A stretch of DNA of 64,000 bases from Glycine soja (Eukaryota > Streptophyta > Magnoliopsida > Fabales > Fabaceae). Below, in pieces: positions 37,148 to 47,817 of this stretch. The stretch is from the NCBI RefSeq assembly GCF_004193775.1, contig NC_041012.1, positions 11,739,223-11,803,222 of the forward strand. The letters are read 5' to 3'. The notes under the pieces were generated by a model that was given only the letters and a program-made list of their open reading frames with translations, had not been told where the DNA came from and searched no databases. A program made the translations under genes and the position numbers. Position 1 is the stretch's first letter. Each line of letters starts with the position of its first letter.

Positions 37148-38185
37148 GGATAAATAACTATTTTCGTCCCTGAAAGTGAGTGGTGCTGGCAAATTCGTCC
37201 GTAAAAGATGAAAAAGGAAAATTTAGTCATCGAAAATGTAAAAAGTGAGACAAATTCATCCTCTATTGTTCACTTTTGTCGGTTAAGGTTAAGGAACTTG
37301 CCTACGTGGCATGCATGGATGAAAATGTTATGAAATTGATGCTGATGTGGACATAGGGATTAAAGTTATTGATAAATATGTCCCTAAATTTAATAACTTA
37401 TTGATATTTTCGTCCTTCAAAAATACAACTTACTCACAAATATATCCATGAAATATATAAACTTAATTAGTTGACATTACTAACAAGATACATGCACCAA
37501 CAACATATTAGACTTAGAAGTTTTTGATTTTGTCTCACTTTTTGTTATTGCAAATACATTATAATTATATAGGTGGTCATTAGTGAGCTTGGGAAAGCTA
37601 TAAAAGTATTGTAGTCCTGCTTATTAGACCTCTCATGTTTGTTTTCTTCTTCCTGTGGATGATCATCCATTTAAGATTTGACAAATTGATTTATTTATTT
37701 GAGAACCTACTCTTGCATTGCCTCTTCTTGAGTCTTGATTCTTCCGTGATAAGTTTACATTATAATTATAGTTATATTACATTATAATAAATATTTGCAA
37801 TAATAAAATCAAAAACTTCTAAGTTTAATGTGTTGTTACTGCGTGTATTATTACTAATGTTAACTAATTAGGTTTATATATTTCGTTGATATATTTGTCA
37901 ATAAGTTATATTTTTGAAGGACGAAAATGTCAATAAGTTGTTAAATTTAGGAACATATTTGTTAGTAACTTTAGTCCCTATGTCCACATGAGCATCAATT
38001 TCATAAAATTTTTGTCCATGCGTGCCACATAGGTGAATGCCCTAATGTTAACTAACATAAGTTAATGGTGGGATAAACTTTGTCTAATTTTCTATACTTT
38101 TAGGGACTAGATTTATCTTTTTCATTTTGCAGGGATGGAGTTATTAGCGCTACACACTTTCAGGAATGAAAATAGATATTTATCA
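37148..38185. mobile_element. Mutator-type foldback element (1038 bp)
   Basis: Two arms of roughly 390 bp (about 37148-37540 and 37800-38185) are inverted repeats of each other. The left end reads ggataaataactattttcg and the complement of the right end tgataaatatctattttca. They enclose about 260 bp of AT-rich DNA. A perfect 9-bp duplication, tatatatta, flanks the element (37139-37147 and 38186-38194). Long terminal inverted repeats with 9-bp duplications mark Mutator-like elements. No transposase is encoded, so it is non-autonomous. Confidence 0.85.
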
Positions 38186-38194
38186 TATATATTA

Positions 38195-38919
38195 ATTAAA
38201 AATTACTAATAGTAAATTATAAATTTGCTCTTAAATAATTCAAACATAATATTAAAAACATCCACACATGATATAAAAAATATTACATGAATTTGTTGAA
38301 ACTTAAGTCATAAATAAATAATATTATAATGATAATAATCCAACATAGTGATTCTTAAAGTTAATATTTTAATCACTTAATAAAAACTCTAATTAAACAT
38401 AGCCATCTTATAATGATGATATTCTCTAAAACTTGTCAACAAAGTCCTAAATTTATATATAAAAGTAAATATTTGTTCAATATTTTTAAATAAAGTTAAA
38501 CAAATATAATATAATGGATGTTCAATTTAATATTATCCTTCTACCCAAAACATTATTTGGAATTTATAAGTCAATCTAAAACCAAAATGTTAGTTGAAAG
38601 CATATGAATAATATTGGCCTCAACATAAAAGTGGTAACATAAAATTCACAAACCAATATCATAATTATATTTTATGGTCCCAACATAAAAGAATTAATAT
38701 GAAATAAAATTAATATTACACATCCTTAGTTCAAAAACCTCAATTACGATATAATTGAAAAGCATGCAAAGTGACTTTAAAATAACAATTAAATTAGAAA
38801 AGTATAATTATTATTTTTACACAAAATATAAATTATTTGCTTAAGTAACATCTTATAATTACATTAATTATTTTTTATTACCGGTACTCGCAACCATTTT
38901 GGCAAAACTTTGCGGGTAA
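38195..38919. other. Intergenic, AT-rich
   Basis: Very AT-rich DNA without coding potential. It probably precedes the promoter of the INO80C gene. Confidence 0.45.
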
Positions 38920-39126
38920 ATACTCACTCTCATCTTGGTTCTTCTTGTGTTAACCCTAAAAGATAGTGTCACTTGTCAGGCGCGGCAGCCTTGCTCTCCA
39001 CCACGATTCCACGACCTCCACGCCACCACGGTCCCAGTCGGCGCCGGTGCAGTGCGGAGTCGCGACCTCGCTCCCGTCGTCACTCACAGTCGCTGGCGAT
39101 TTGGGTTGGGTTGGGTTGTGAGAACG
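38920..39126 (+). other. Candidate non-coding first exon of INO80C gene
   Basis: A sharp GC-rich island (about 38975-39090) in AT-rich DNA is preceded by a telo-box-like word (ttaaccctaaaag, about 38950), a motif common in promoters of plant housekeeping genes. A possible donor g|gtaaat lies at 39126/39127. A matching acceptor, ttttgaacag, ends at 40481, 48 bp before the INO80C start codon. Overlapping small open frames have no recognisable protein. I infer a 5' untranslated exon with a 1.35-kb leader intron. It could instead be an unrelated GC-rich fragment. Confidence 0.35.
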
Positions 39127-39469
39127 GTAAATTGGGTTTTAAAATAACCGGCAAGAGATTCCATTCTTCTGGTGACATTTATCCTGAGTTTCAATTTATG
39201 TTGATATTTTAGGATCTGTTGTTAGTGTGTATCTAATTATATTATTCATTTCTAAATTTATGTCCTATTTACTGTTCATGTTATATAAATTCTTGCAATT
39301 GCTTGGTTAGGGACGCTTTTGAGTGGGGACAAGCTTGAGAGGGTTTGGCTTTGTAACTCTATGTTTGTATTCTTAGTTGGGTCAATCTGTGATTGCAGTG
39401 GTTTGTGGTGCACGTTCATGAATCTCACTATTTAAAATAAGAAATAAAGTTGATCGAAAAAAAGAAAAT

Positions 39470-40140
39470 GAAATAGAGGGTATTTAAAAACTAGTTAAAT
39501 AATTGTTTAACCAGTTATTTATCCGTAACCGGTTATATAACTGGTTTTTAAAAACAATAACCAGTTATAACTAGTTATACAAAACTAGTTATGGTTATAG
39601 TTATAATAACCCCTTATAATCTAGTAATTTATTAGTTATAGTTATGATTATTTAAATAACCAAACCATAAGCACCCCTAGTCACGGTTGCACACTAATAT
39701 TTTTAATATAACTTGGTTGCTGTGTTGCATTAATTTACAATCCAATAATTTAGTAGTGAATCACTGTATAAGAATGTACTCCGGTAGAACAGTGTGTTAT
39801 TTCCTTTGTTTTCATTCTGAATTGCATTATATTTATAATTTATTAGAGATAAGGCTCAGAAAACCCTTTGCACATGAATGACTAGTAATCTTGGTGCTAG
39901 TTTTGAACCTGTTTTCACTTGAAAAAACAGTTTTTTCAGTTTATAAACTGGTTTTGAACAGGTCTTAAACCAGTTGAAAACTAGTTTTGGATTTGTTTCG
40001 AACCTAAACCCGAACTGAACTGATTCACCAAGACATAAACCATTTTGGCTGAACTAAATGGTTTGGTTGAAAAACCAAACCACTTTACCAGTTTATTTTG
40101 GTTTGGTACTTTGGTTTTCTATGCCAGTCCAAACCTGCCC
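39470..40140. repeat. Degenerate aaccagtt/aactggtt palindromic repeats
   Basis: Two clusters (about 39480-39660 and 39900-40130) consist of many copies of 'taaccagtt', 'aactagtt', 'aaccggtt' and their complements, separated by AT-rich words. The repeats are self-complementary and too degenerate for a fixed period. No protein is encoded. They lie in the presumed leader intron of the INO80C gene. Confidence 0.5.
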
Positions 40141-40214
40141 TGGAAGGGTTGTTAACAGCTATTAGGAAAGTTTGTTGATGGCATTTTGCTTTTAGCGCCT
40201 TATGATTTTATGTT

Positions 40215-40433
40215 GGTTTAATTACTCATTTGGCCCCTTGCTCATACACTTTTAAGCCGTTTTAGTCCCTGCTGTCCAAAATTGTAGGGACTAAAATGGA
40301 TTAAAAGATGTATATGTAGAGACTCAAACGAGTTAAAAAGTGCATATGTACGGACCAAAAGAAGTAGTTTTTAGGTTTAGGGACTAAACTAGAAAGACTG
40401 TGCAGGTATAAAGATCAAATGAGTGATTAAACC
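40215..40433. mobile_element. Mutator-type MITE (219 bp)
   Basis: The ends are inverted repeats: left ggtttaattactcatttgg, right complement ggtttaatcactcatttga. The interior is also largely self-complementary around 'agtccctg'. A perfect 9-bp duplication ttttatgtt flanks it (40206-40214 and 40434-40442). It has no coding capacity. It sits 97 bp upstream of the INO80C start codon. Confidence 0.85.
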
Positions 40434-40529
40434 TTTTATGTTTTTTTTATGCTGTTATTTTCTATTATATGTTTTGAACAGAAACTAGTTACTCAAAAGT
40501 TTTTGTTTGCCATGTTAATGAAGGGTAAA

Positions 40530-42664
40530 ATGGAGGCAGAGGTGGTGGAGGCAGAGCTTGTGTTGCCAAGCTACCTCAGTTTCAAGAGAATTCAAATGTA
40601 TGAGAAATACCCAAAAGGCCAAGCCAGAGGCAGGCATTGGAAACATCTTAAGCAGATTATCCAAGCTGAGAATTACCAGAATTACCCTCCTGATGAACCA
40701 AATTGTAAGCTATTGCACACCCTTTGTCTGTACTTTCTTATGAATTAATAAAGTCACTTTTTTGAAAAGGAAAAAAAAATGAAATGAACACCTGTATAGC
40801 TACTTCCTGCATATACTGTGCATCTTCTCATATAAATATATCAAGAGATAGAGAGATAATAAATTTGTGATTTGTGTTTCTTGAAATTTTAACCATGCTG
40901 AAGTTGGTGAATTGTTTGGAAATAATTGTGATCTTGGTTGTTGGAATTTTTCTTATCAATGCACGGTAATTGTCTGTTATTTTACTTATAGGGTTTGCTT
41001 TTTGTTTTGGCCATACATTTGAAAGAGATATAATGTTAGAGATCATTTTTATGGTTAAGGATAAGGACCCAAGGTTGGAGTAGAATGTCTGGATTTTCAA
41101 GGGAAGATCTTTGCCCCTACATCTGTTGTGTTGTAAAATAGACTTTTATGGTTTCGGTTTGGTTGCACATGAATGTTTTAGGGAAGCTTATCTTCAAATT
41201 GAGCAGCCTTACTGCACTATTGAACTTCTTTACTTTCTCAGTCCTCCCTCCTTTTTTGGAGGACGTGTTCACCTCCTGTCCTTCTAAATTCTAATTGTAC
41301 TTCTTGTTTCTCTTCAATAATATATCTTTTTATAAAAGAAACAATGAATGAGTGTTAATTGTTTAACCTTGGTGCCAGAGGCTACTTCCTGTATTCCAAT
41401 TTTGATTATTTGTTTGTTTGGTTGTTATATGTGTCATCCTTGTCAAAGAATTTTAATTATTTTTTTATTTGGATTATCTTACAGATGCTAATATTGAGTC
41501 ACCCCCATCTATGCACCCCTGCAAGAGAATTTGTGATATTACAGGCTTTGAGGTATATAGTGATCTTTATTGTTCTTGTTGAATCACATTTCTCCTATCT
41601 TCTCTAAATCTGAATAATTTATTAGCCCATTGAGTTGGAAATAAAAAAAATTAACCTTAGTTTTGGTTTTAAATGACAGTATATGCAGGAGTTTCAAGTT
41701 TGCATAATTTCTACTTGTAAAAGACATTTTTCACCTGTTCTCACAGAATTTGTGTAAATAATCATGCTTTATCTATATCTTGTCACTTGTAAATTGTTGT
41801 CAAAATCATGATCATACTCATAGGAATGCACAATTCTAGGAGTTAGTCATCCTCTCTATGCTAGATCCCTCCTAGGATTGCAACCTTGTGGGATAGGAGT
41901 GAATTCACCGATCATACTCAAAAGATTGTAGCTGCTGGGCTCGTGGGTTGGGTTTTGTGACCAATGTTATTTGAGTAATTGAGTCTGAGTTAATATGTTA
42001 TGTGCATTTTCCCATGATCTGCGTTTTATGTTTCTTGCATTAGTACCTACGTGATTAGGGCATTTTTAATTTGGAAAGGGAAGCTAAGACATGCTTGTTG
42101 TTGGAAGTTGGAAATAGGTGGATAGTGTGAAATATTTGTACACTACATTGTTTATCTCCTGTGTATAATCCCCTTTTTGGTCCTCATATTGTGGAGACAG
42201 AACACTTCAAAATAATCGAACAACGAATGCTAGACTGAGATTGTGGGACAAACTGTATATAATCTGTTATGTCTCTAATCCTATTGAATCACGATGCTTA
42301 ATTTGATTCTATTCAAAAAAAAGTTTGGCCTTGGTTTATTTACATGGCATTCCCATGCTGTCAAATTTAGCAGCTTGTTAATTGAGCGTGCTACATTCTA
42401 AAACAAGAATTTATGCATATATATTGGTGTAAAATGTGCTCTTCCCCCGGATTAATTAATTGTAAATGTTGATGATTATGCCATGCGATTAGCACTTGTA
42501 CTGGGGAATTAATTAATTAGTTTATGCTGCAGGCACCTTACCATGATCCTAGGACTAATCTTAGGTATGCAAATGCTGAAGTTTTCAAAATCATCAGATC
42601 GCTTCCTAATGAGTATGTTCAAAGATACCTATCTCTAAGGAATGCAGCAATCGTTCTGAAGTAG
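40530..42664 (+). CDS. INO80 chromatin-remodelling subunit C (IES6 homologue)
   Basis: Three exons (40530-40704, 41485-41552, 42533-42664) with GT-AG introns of 780 and 980 bp give a complete 124-residue protein. It starts [20 protein letters not shown], has a basic stretch [16 protein letters not shown] (29-44), then a YL1-C domain (about 71-108) with [19 protein letters not shown] (71-89) and LRYAN. It ends RNAAIVLK. These features and the size are those of plant IES6/INO80C, a small nuclear subunit of the INO80 nucleosome-remodelling complex, which acts with Arp5 on H2A.Z-containing nucleosomes. An open frame extends upstream of the chosen ATG, but family proteins begin at this methionine. 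The exon starts just after a good acceptor (40481). A Mutator MITE lies 97 bp upstream and a 1.1-kb foldback element about 300 bp downstream. The gene itself is intact. Confidence 0.92.
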
Positions 42665-42962
42665 TCGTGTCACTTTCCTCACCTCTGAACTCAATTCCTA
42701 TTCCTTCGAGTTTCTTTTATCAATTTGTGAATAAAATCTTTTAGAATGTGAATTAGATGTACTCTTTAAGACATTCTTAACTCATCTAGTGTCGGTCTGT
42801 CACCAACTGTCTTGTATGATAATTAGTTGATTGCAAGATTTGTATTGATAAATAACGATAACGGTTGCCAATCAATAATGTTGCATGTACACAAACTAGT
42901 ATTTATATCCGTGCACGATAAACATTTATTTATAAAAATAATTATATTAAATATATAAATTA

Positions 42963-44052
42963 GGCAAAATTGTACTTTTGGTCCTCCAGCTTATCTCTAA
43001 TTTCGGATTTGGTCCCCCTCTAATTTAATTTACTAATTTGGTCCCCTAATTTTATAAATCTCTGCAAAATTGGTTCTGGAAGTCTGATTTAGACGTTAAC
43101 CGTTAACCTCAGATGTTGATTGTCACGTGTAAATGCCACGTGTGGCTTTTACATGTCAATATCATGTGTCAATGTCACGTATCAACGTCTGAGTGGTTCC
43201 CTATAAAGATTTCATTTTTTGTAGGTAAAATTGTATTTTTAGTTCCACAGTTTTACTCCAATTTCGATTTTGGTCCCCTTATAATTTAATTTGCACATTT
43301 GGTCTCCCAGTTTTATAAATTTCTTTATAAATTCAGTCAAATTTCATTATTGGAGAAGTTGTATTTCAAATTTCAAACAAAAATATTATTGTTATACATA
43401 GGTCACTTAAGTAGTCGTATACACATAATACCGCATGGGGGAGCAAAAAAAGAAAAAAAAAATAGGGGGTTATTACAGAACTTGTTAAAGTAAGAGATTT
43501 AAAAATTTCAGACCCAAGTTGGAATTCATGCGCCACTTTCCCAAGTTGAACAACCTTGGAAGTGGGAGAGAGACAAAAAGTGATTTTTCTCTGGGTTTCA
43601 AGTGAGTGAAAAATTTGCGATGAAAAAGAAGTGCGAGATTTATTAAGACTTATCATGTCTCTAGCACCAGTGGCTAAATCATTCAAAAGACCAACTTTGT
43701 AGGAACAATTTATAAAGAGTATTATAAAACTGGGGGACTAAATGTGTGGATTAAACAATAGGGTGACCAAAATCAAAATTGGAGTAAAATTGGAGGATCA
43801 AAAGTGCAATTTTACCTACAAAAAAATGAAGCCTTTATAGGGAACCATTCAGACGTTGACACGTGTCATTGACACGTGGCATTGACACACGGCAGTCAAC
43901 GTCTGAGGTTAACGGTCAACGTCCAAATCGAGCTTCCGGGACCAATTTTACAAGGATTTATAAAACTGGGGGACCAAATTTGTGAATTAAATTATAGGGG
44001 GACCAAATTCGAAATTGGAGATAAACTGGGGGACCAAAAGTGCAATTTTGCC
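42963..44052. mobile_element. Mutator-type foldback element (1090 bp)
   Basis: Left end ggcaaaattgtacttttggt and right-end complement ggcaaaattgcacttttggt are inverted repeats extending about 350 bp. The element is flanked by a perfect 9-bp duplication tataaatta (42954-42962 and 44053-44061). Each arm holds two related subunits in tandem, the inner one beginning at about 43222 with taggtaaaattgtattttta and mirrored at about 43822. Each arm also carries several cacgtgt/acacgtg words. No transposase is present. Confidence 0.85.
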
Positions 44053-44164
44053 TATAAATTATAATTTAGATTTATGATAAATAACTTAAATTGTTATATA
44101 AGATTATTTTTAAATTAAAATGGATGGTTAATTAATAAAATTAAGTAAGTATACATATAAAAGG

Positions 44165-45330
44165 GCATACAATTATCAAGTGTGCATACAATTGTAAATG
44201 AGTAACAAAAGTTTTAATTTCGAAATTCCATGAGATATAATCGAAAGAACATTCAGCCAGGAGTTTCTGAAATCCCAAGGGACCAAGCTAATATATTGGG
44301 AATCTTTAATGATTAGGACAGAATCCACTCCAAGCCAAAGATTCCTCCACCCTTTGGATTTAGCAATGGTGAATAGCCAAAGCTGCACCCTTCAACTCAA
44401 CATGGAAAGCATTACAAATGCCGATGAAAAGAGCAAAGCCTCCCAAAATCCCAACAATATGGTAACAAAATAGACCTCAACAAGCAGCATGCCTAGGGGT
44501 ACCCCCAATAGCCCTGTCAAAGTTACACTTAAATCCTCAATCGAGTATACCAAAAATCTTGAGTGATCCCCTCTACCCTTGGAGCATGAATGAGGACATG
44601 AAAAGCTTTAACCAACTGAAAAACTCTCAAATTTGATCTCATGCAAGTGATGCAACTCGGGGTAAGGTTACCTGACAGAAATATTAGCAAAAAGAGAATT
44701 GGAAGCTTTTTGCCAAGGAACAAAAACGTTGTTGAAGCGAGCCTGGTTGTGATAGTGCCAAAGAATCCAAACCGCATGAATGGCTCCAGCAATCAACATG
44801 TCCTTAGCTTAAGGACTAACAAACAATCTACTAACTTCTAGAAGATCAACATGAGAGGAGAGGTTAAAAGAGTGACCTGCAAAAGAAAGCCAAGACCATA
44901 TATGCTTGACAAAATCATAGTGGAAGAAAATATGGTCATAAGTCTCTGCAGTCTTGTAGCAAAGGCTACAAATAGACACCATCACATAACCTTTTGAACG
45001 AAGGATCTCATATGTGGGGAGCTTACCATGAATCCATCACCAAAACACAGACGATTTAGAGGGAGGCACAAATGATTGTCAAACAAAATTTATCCCGGGC
45101 ACAAACTTGTTGAGAAGGGTGTAGGAACTTAAAGGCCTCTTTGAAAGTTAACAAACCATTCGAAGATTGTTTCCACATAAGACTGTCAGGGATAAGTTCT
45201 GAAGGAATCTCAATTTGCAGAATTTGAGAAGTTAAAACGGGATGTGCATTGCAAAGATCTGAAGGAAGATTCCACTCAAAATTATGAATGAAATCACATA
45301 CCGAGACGGTCAACTCATGATGAATAAAAA
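44165..45330 (-). pseudogene. L1-type LINE relic (zf-RVT and RNase H parts)
   Basis: Read on the minus strand, the first piece (45313-45056) contains LPSDLCNAHPVLTSQIL and SLMWKQSSNGLLTFKEAFKF. Then come WIHGKLPTYEILRSKGYV, C-x-x-C (SLCYKTAETYDHIFFHYDF) and FVKHIWSW, which is the reverse-transcriptase zinc-binding region of plant L1 LINEs. Further on come AIHAVWILWHYHNQARF and a decayed RNase H domain with GGFALFIG and ELKGAALAI words. Frames change several times and stops occur, so the relic is inactive. The endonuclease and polymerase portions are missing, as is any tail. It abuts the Mutator element ending at 44052. Confidence 0.75.
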
Positions 45331-47700
45331 TATGTTTGTTAAGGACAAATATATCCTACATAATAGAATCGTATGTAACACTTCAACAAATTATACTAGA
45401 AAGAGAAAGATCCAAAGACTATGTATGTATGAGGCCTACCTATATCAACAAGGTGCATCTACTTTTCGATAACCCATCACATAAGAATTTCATAGTTAAA
45501 CGTGTTTGACTTGGAGTAATTATGAGATGGGTGTGAAGTGCCATAGTGTGAAGTAAAAAATAAGTGATGTTACATCGTGGACTCTAAGTCTGGATACTGT
45601 ATCCTTGAGACTAGTTGTGTTCCCAAATAATTTAATTTGCATAAAATTAAATAATTTGGATTTTATCAGAAGTTGAAGGATTTGTGTTTAATTACCCGTT
45701 AGAAAATAAAACTCAAGCAATTAGTAAATAGTGAGATGAATTCAATAGATAAGTAAGCCTAGGGTTATGATTAAAATCATGCAATATAAATTATTCTTCA
45801 ATCAGTGACTTCTCTTAAATTAGCTAATAGGTTTTGGTCAAACTCTATTAACCATCATTCTCTTAATTCAAATCATATTTGGTCAATTACAAATTAAATT
45901 AAGAGAGAGGTATAAGTCTAGAAAGTGAAGTTGAAATTACCAATTGCATTAGAAATTCCTAAAATATATTTGTTCATTCGTTATTTTAGAGAACTCAATT
46001 ATTCTAAAATTTTATGGTTCGCACAAAAGTTGGTCACAAACAACTAAAAGACAGAGTTATCAATTCTAAAGGAAATCAAACATAATAGAATAAAACAATT
46101 AGTTGAATACAGACAAATTTCAATAGATAAAATTGAGGTTCATCTGCATATTACATCATAACCTTATAAAAAGAGGGGTTTAGTCAGCCATGGGCACAAA
46201 CAAGCAAAAACAACAACTTTAGATAAATGAGAAAGATAAGGAAAAAAAATAGAAATTACAATGTGAAACCCCCACAATCTTACTCACGTTCTTCTTAATC
46301 CAAAAGAACTTTTACACTATGCCTAGGTGGTCACTATTACCTATAATTTATGTGAATAGGAGAAAAGATACCGAGATAAACCTAATTTCTCTATTTAAGC
46401 GTGCTATAGATGTACAAACTTGTAAAAAAATACCGCGCGCGTACAAAGTTAGAACTCGTACAAGATTACTATGCTCTTACAATTTTCGTGACTAACTGGC
46501 CTAAGCCGTAACAACAAAAGTTTTTGTTCCTCCAAAAATTGCCAGGCTTATGTCATCCGTGTTAATCCATGTTAGCATCTTCACAAGTTCATCTTTCGAG
46601 CTTTGGACGACAACATTAATGCTTCTAAATTATTTTTCCAAATTGTCTTCGAAAGTGTGTTACAATGAATCAAATTGGCATGAAAAATCACTAAAAAAAT
46701 AACATCAAATCTCGGTTTATCAACTTTTCCACACTTAAGAATTCTAAGTTCAAAAATAATTTTTATTTTATATTTTTAAAGGGTTCTATTAAAACGAATT
46801 CCTATAAAGTAATAGGAAACTAAAACAATGTTAAGAACAAAAGATCACACCGAAGACATAAGTATAAATGCTACAATATCACCATCAAATTGTGGGTGAA
46901 ATGACCTAACATGAATCCCTTCCCCCTCATTGGTAAAATAAAATGTTAGAATGTTTAACATTGGTGAATAGGAACAACTTGAGATTCTATATCGGTAAAA
47001 ATTTTCAATGTTAAAAGAATCTTTGACATTGGTTCTACAATAGATGTAGAGACCCCATAATAATCAATATAAAAAAAGGCTTCACATAATAATATAATAA
47101 TAGTAAATGGTAGATTAATATTTATTTTCAAGTTTTAATTTATATGTATATATATTATCAATTTTGTATATTATATTAATATACACTAGGATTTTTATTT
47201 TTAAAATATGCTGCATAAAGATTTTTTTTAAAATGTAAATTAAATAAAAAAAATTATGCGATACTATATATGAACTATTTATTTACATGTTTCTTATAAA
47301 ATTATATAATATTAATGGCATTAAAAATTATATTAATATTTCTTTTCAAGTTTAATTTACTTACATGCATTTATTAATTTTTGTATATTATATCAATGTA
47401 TGTTTGATTTTTTTTAAAAATGTTTTTAAAGTATTTTTTAAGAGTTTAATTAAATAATAAAATTGTCATATAAAATACTTTTTCATATTTGAATAAATAT
47501 TATCACTCAGAGTTAAGGCCAAAGAGTTATTATTTTTTTTTATTAAAAATATTACTCGTTAGAAATCCAAAAAAAAAAAAATACTTGCTAATAAAATTAA
47601 AAAATATTTATCTTTTTTAATAATTTTTTTTCACTTCTGACATCAATTCTTACAATATTTCATAAGGTCGATGTTAAGAAAGAGCAAAATATATCATTTT
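45331..47700. other. Intergenic, probably decayed retroelement sequence
   Basis: No gene is supported. The sequence around 45600-46750 has the feel of an untranslated LTR-element region (for example the word ttttccacacttaagaa near 46720), but no LTR pair was found. About 47080-47640 is AT-rich with poly-A/T runs. Confidence 0.4.
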
Positions 47701-47817
47701 GTGTGGTAGTGTGCAATCTACAAGGCTCTCACTCGTTACACCCACTGTGTGTCACACCGCAGAAGAAACCCAGAATCGCCGTCAACGGCCGAAAACCACC
47801 GCAACTTGTGACGCCAG

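Noticed and set aside
38935..39212. Small GC-rich open frames as a protein gene
   Set aside because: Two overlapping frames of similar length exist with no recognisable motif; a non-coding leader exon or GC-rich spacer is more likely.
40558..40743. Second reading frame over INO80C exon 1
   Set aside because: It is an out-of-frame shadow of the conserved INO80C exon.
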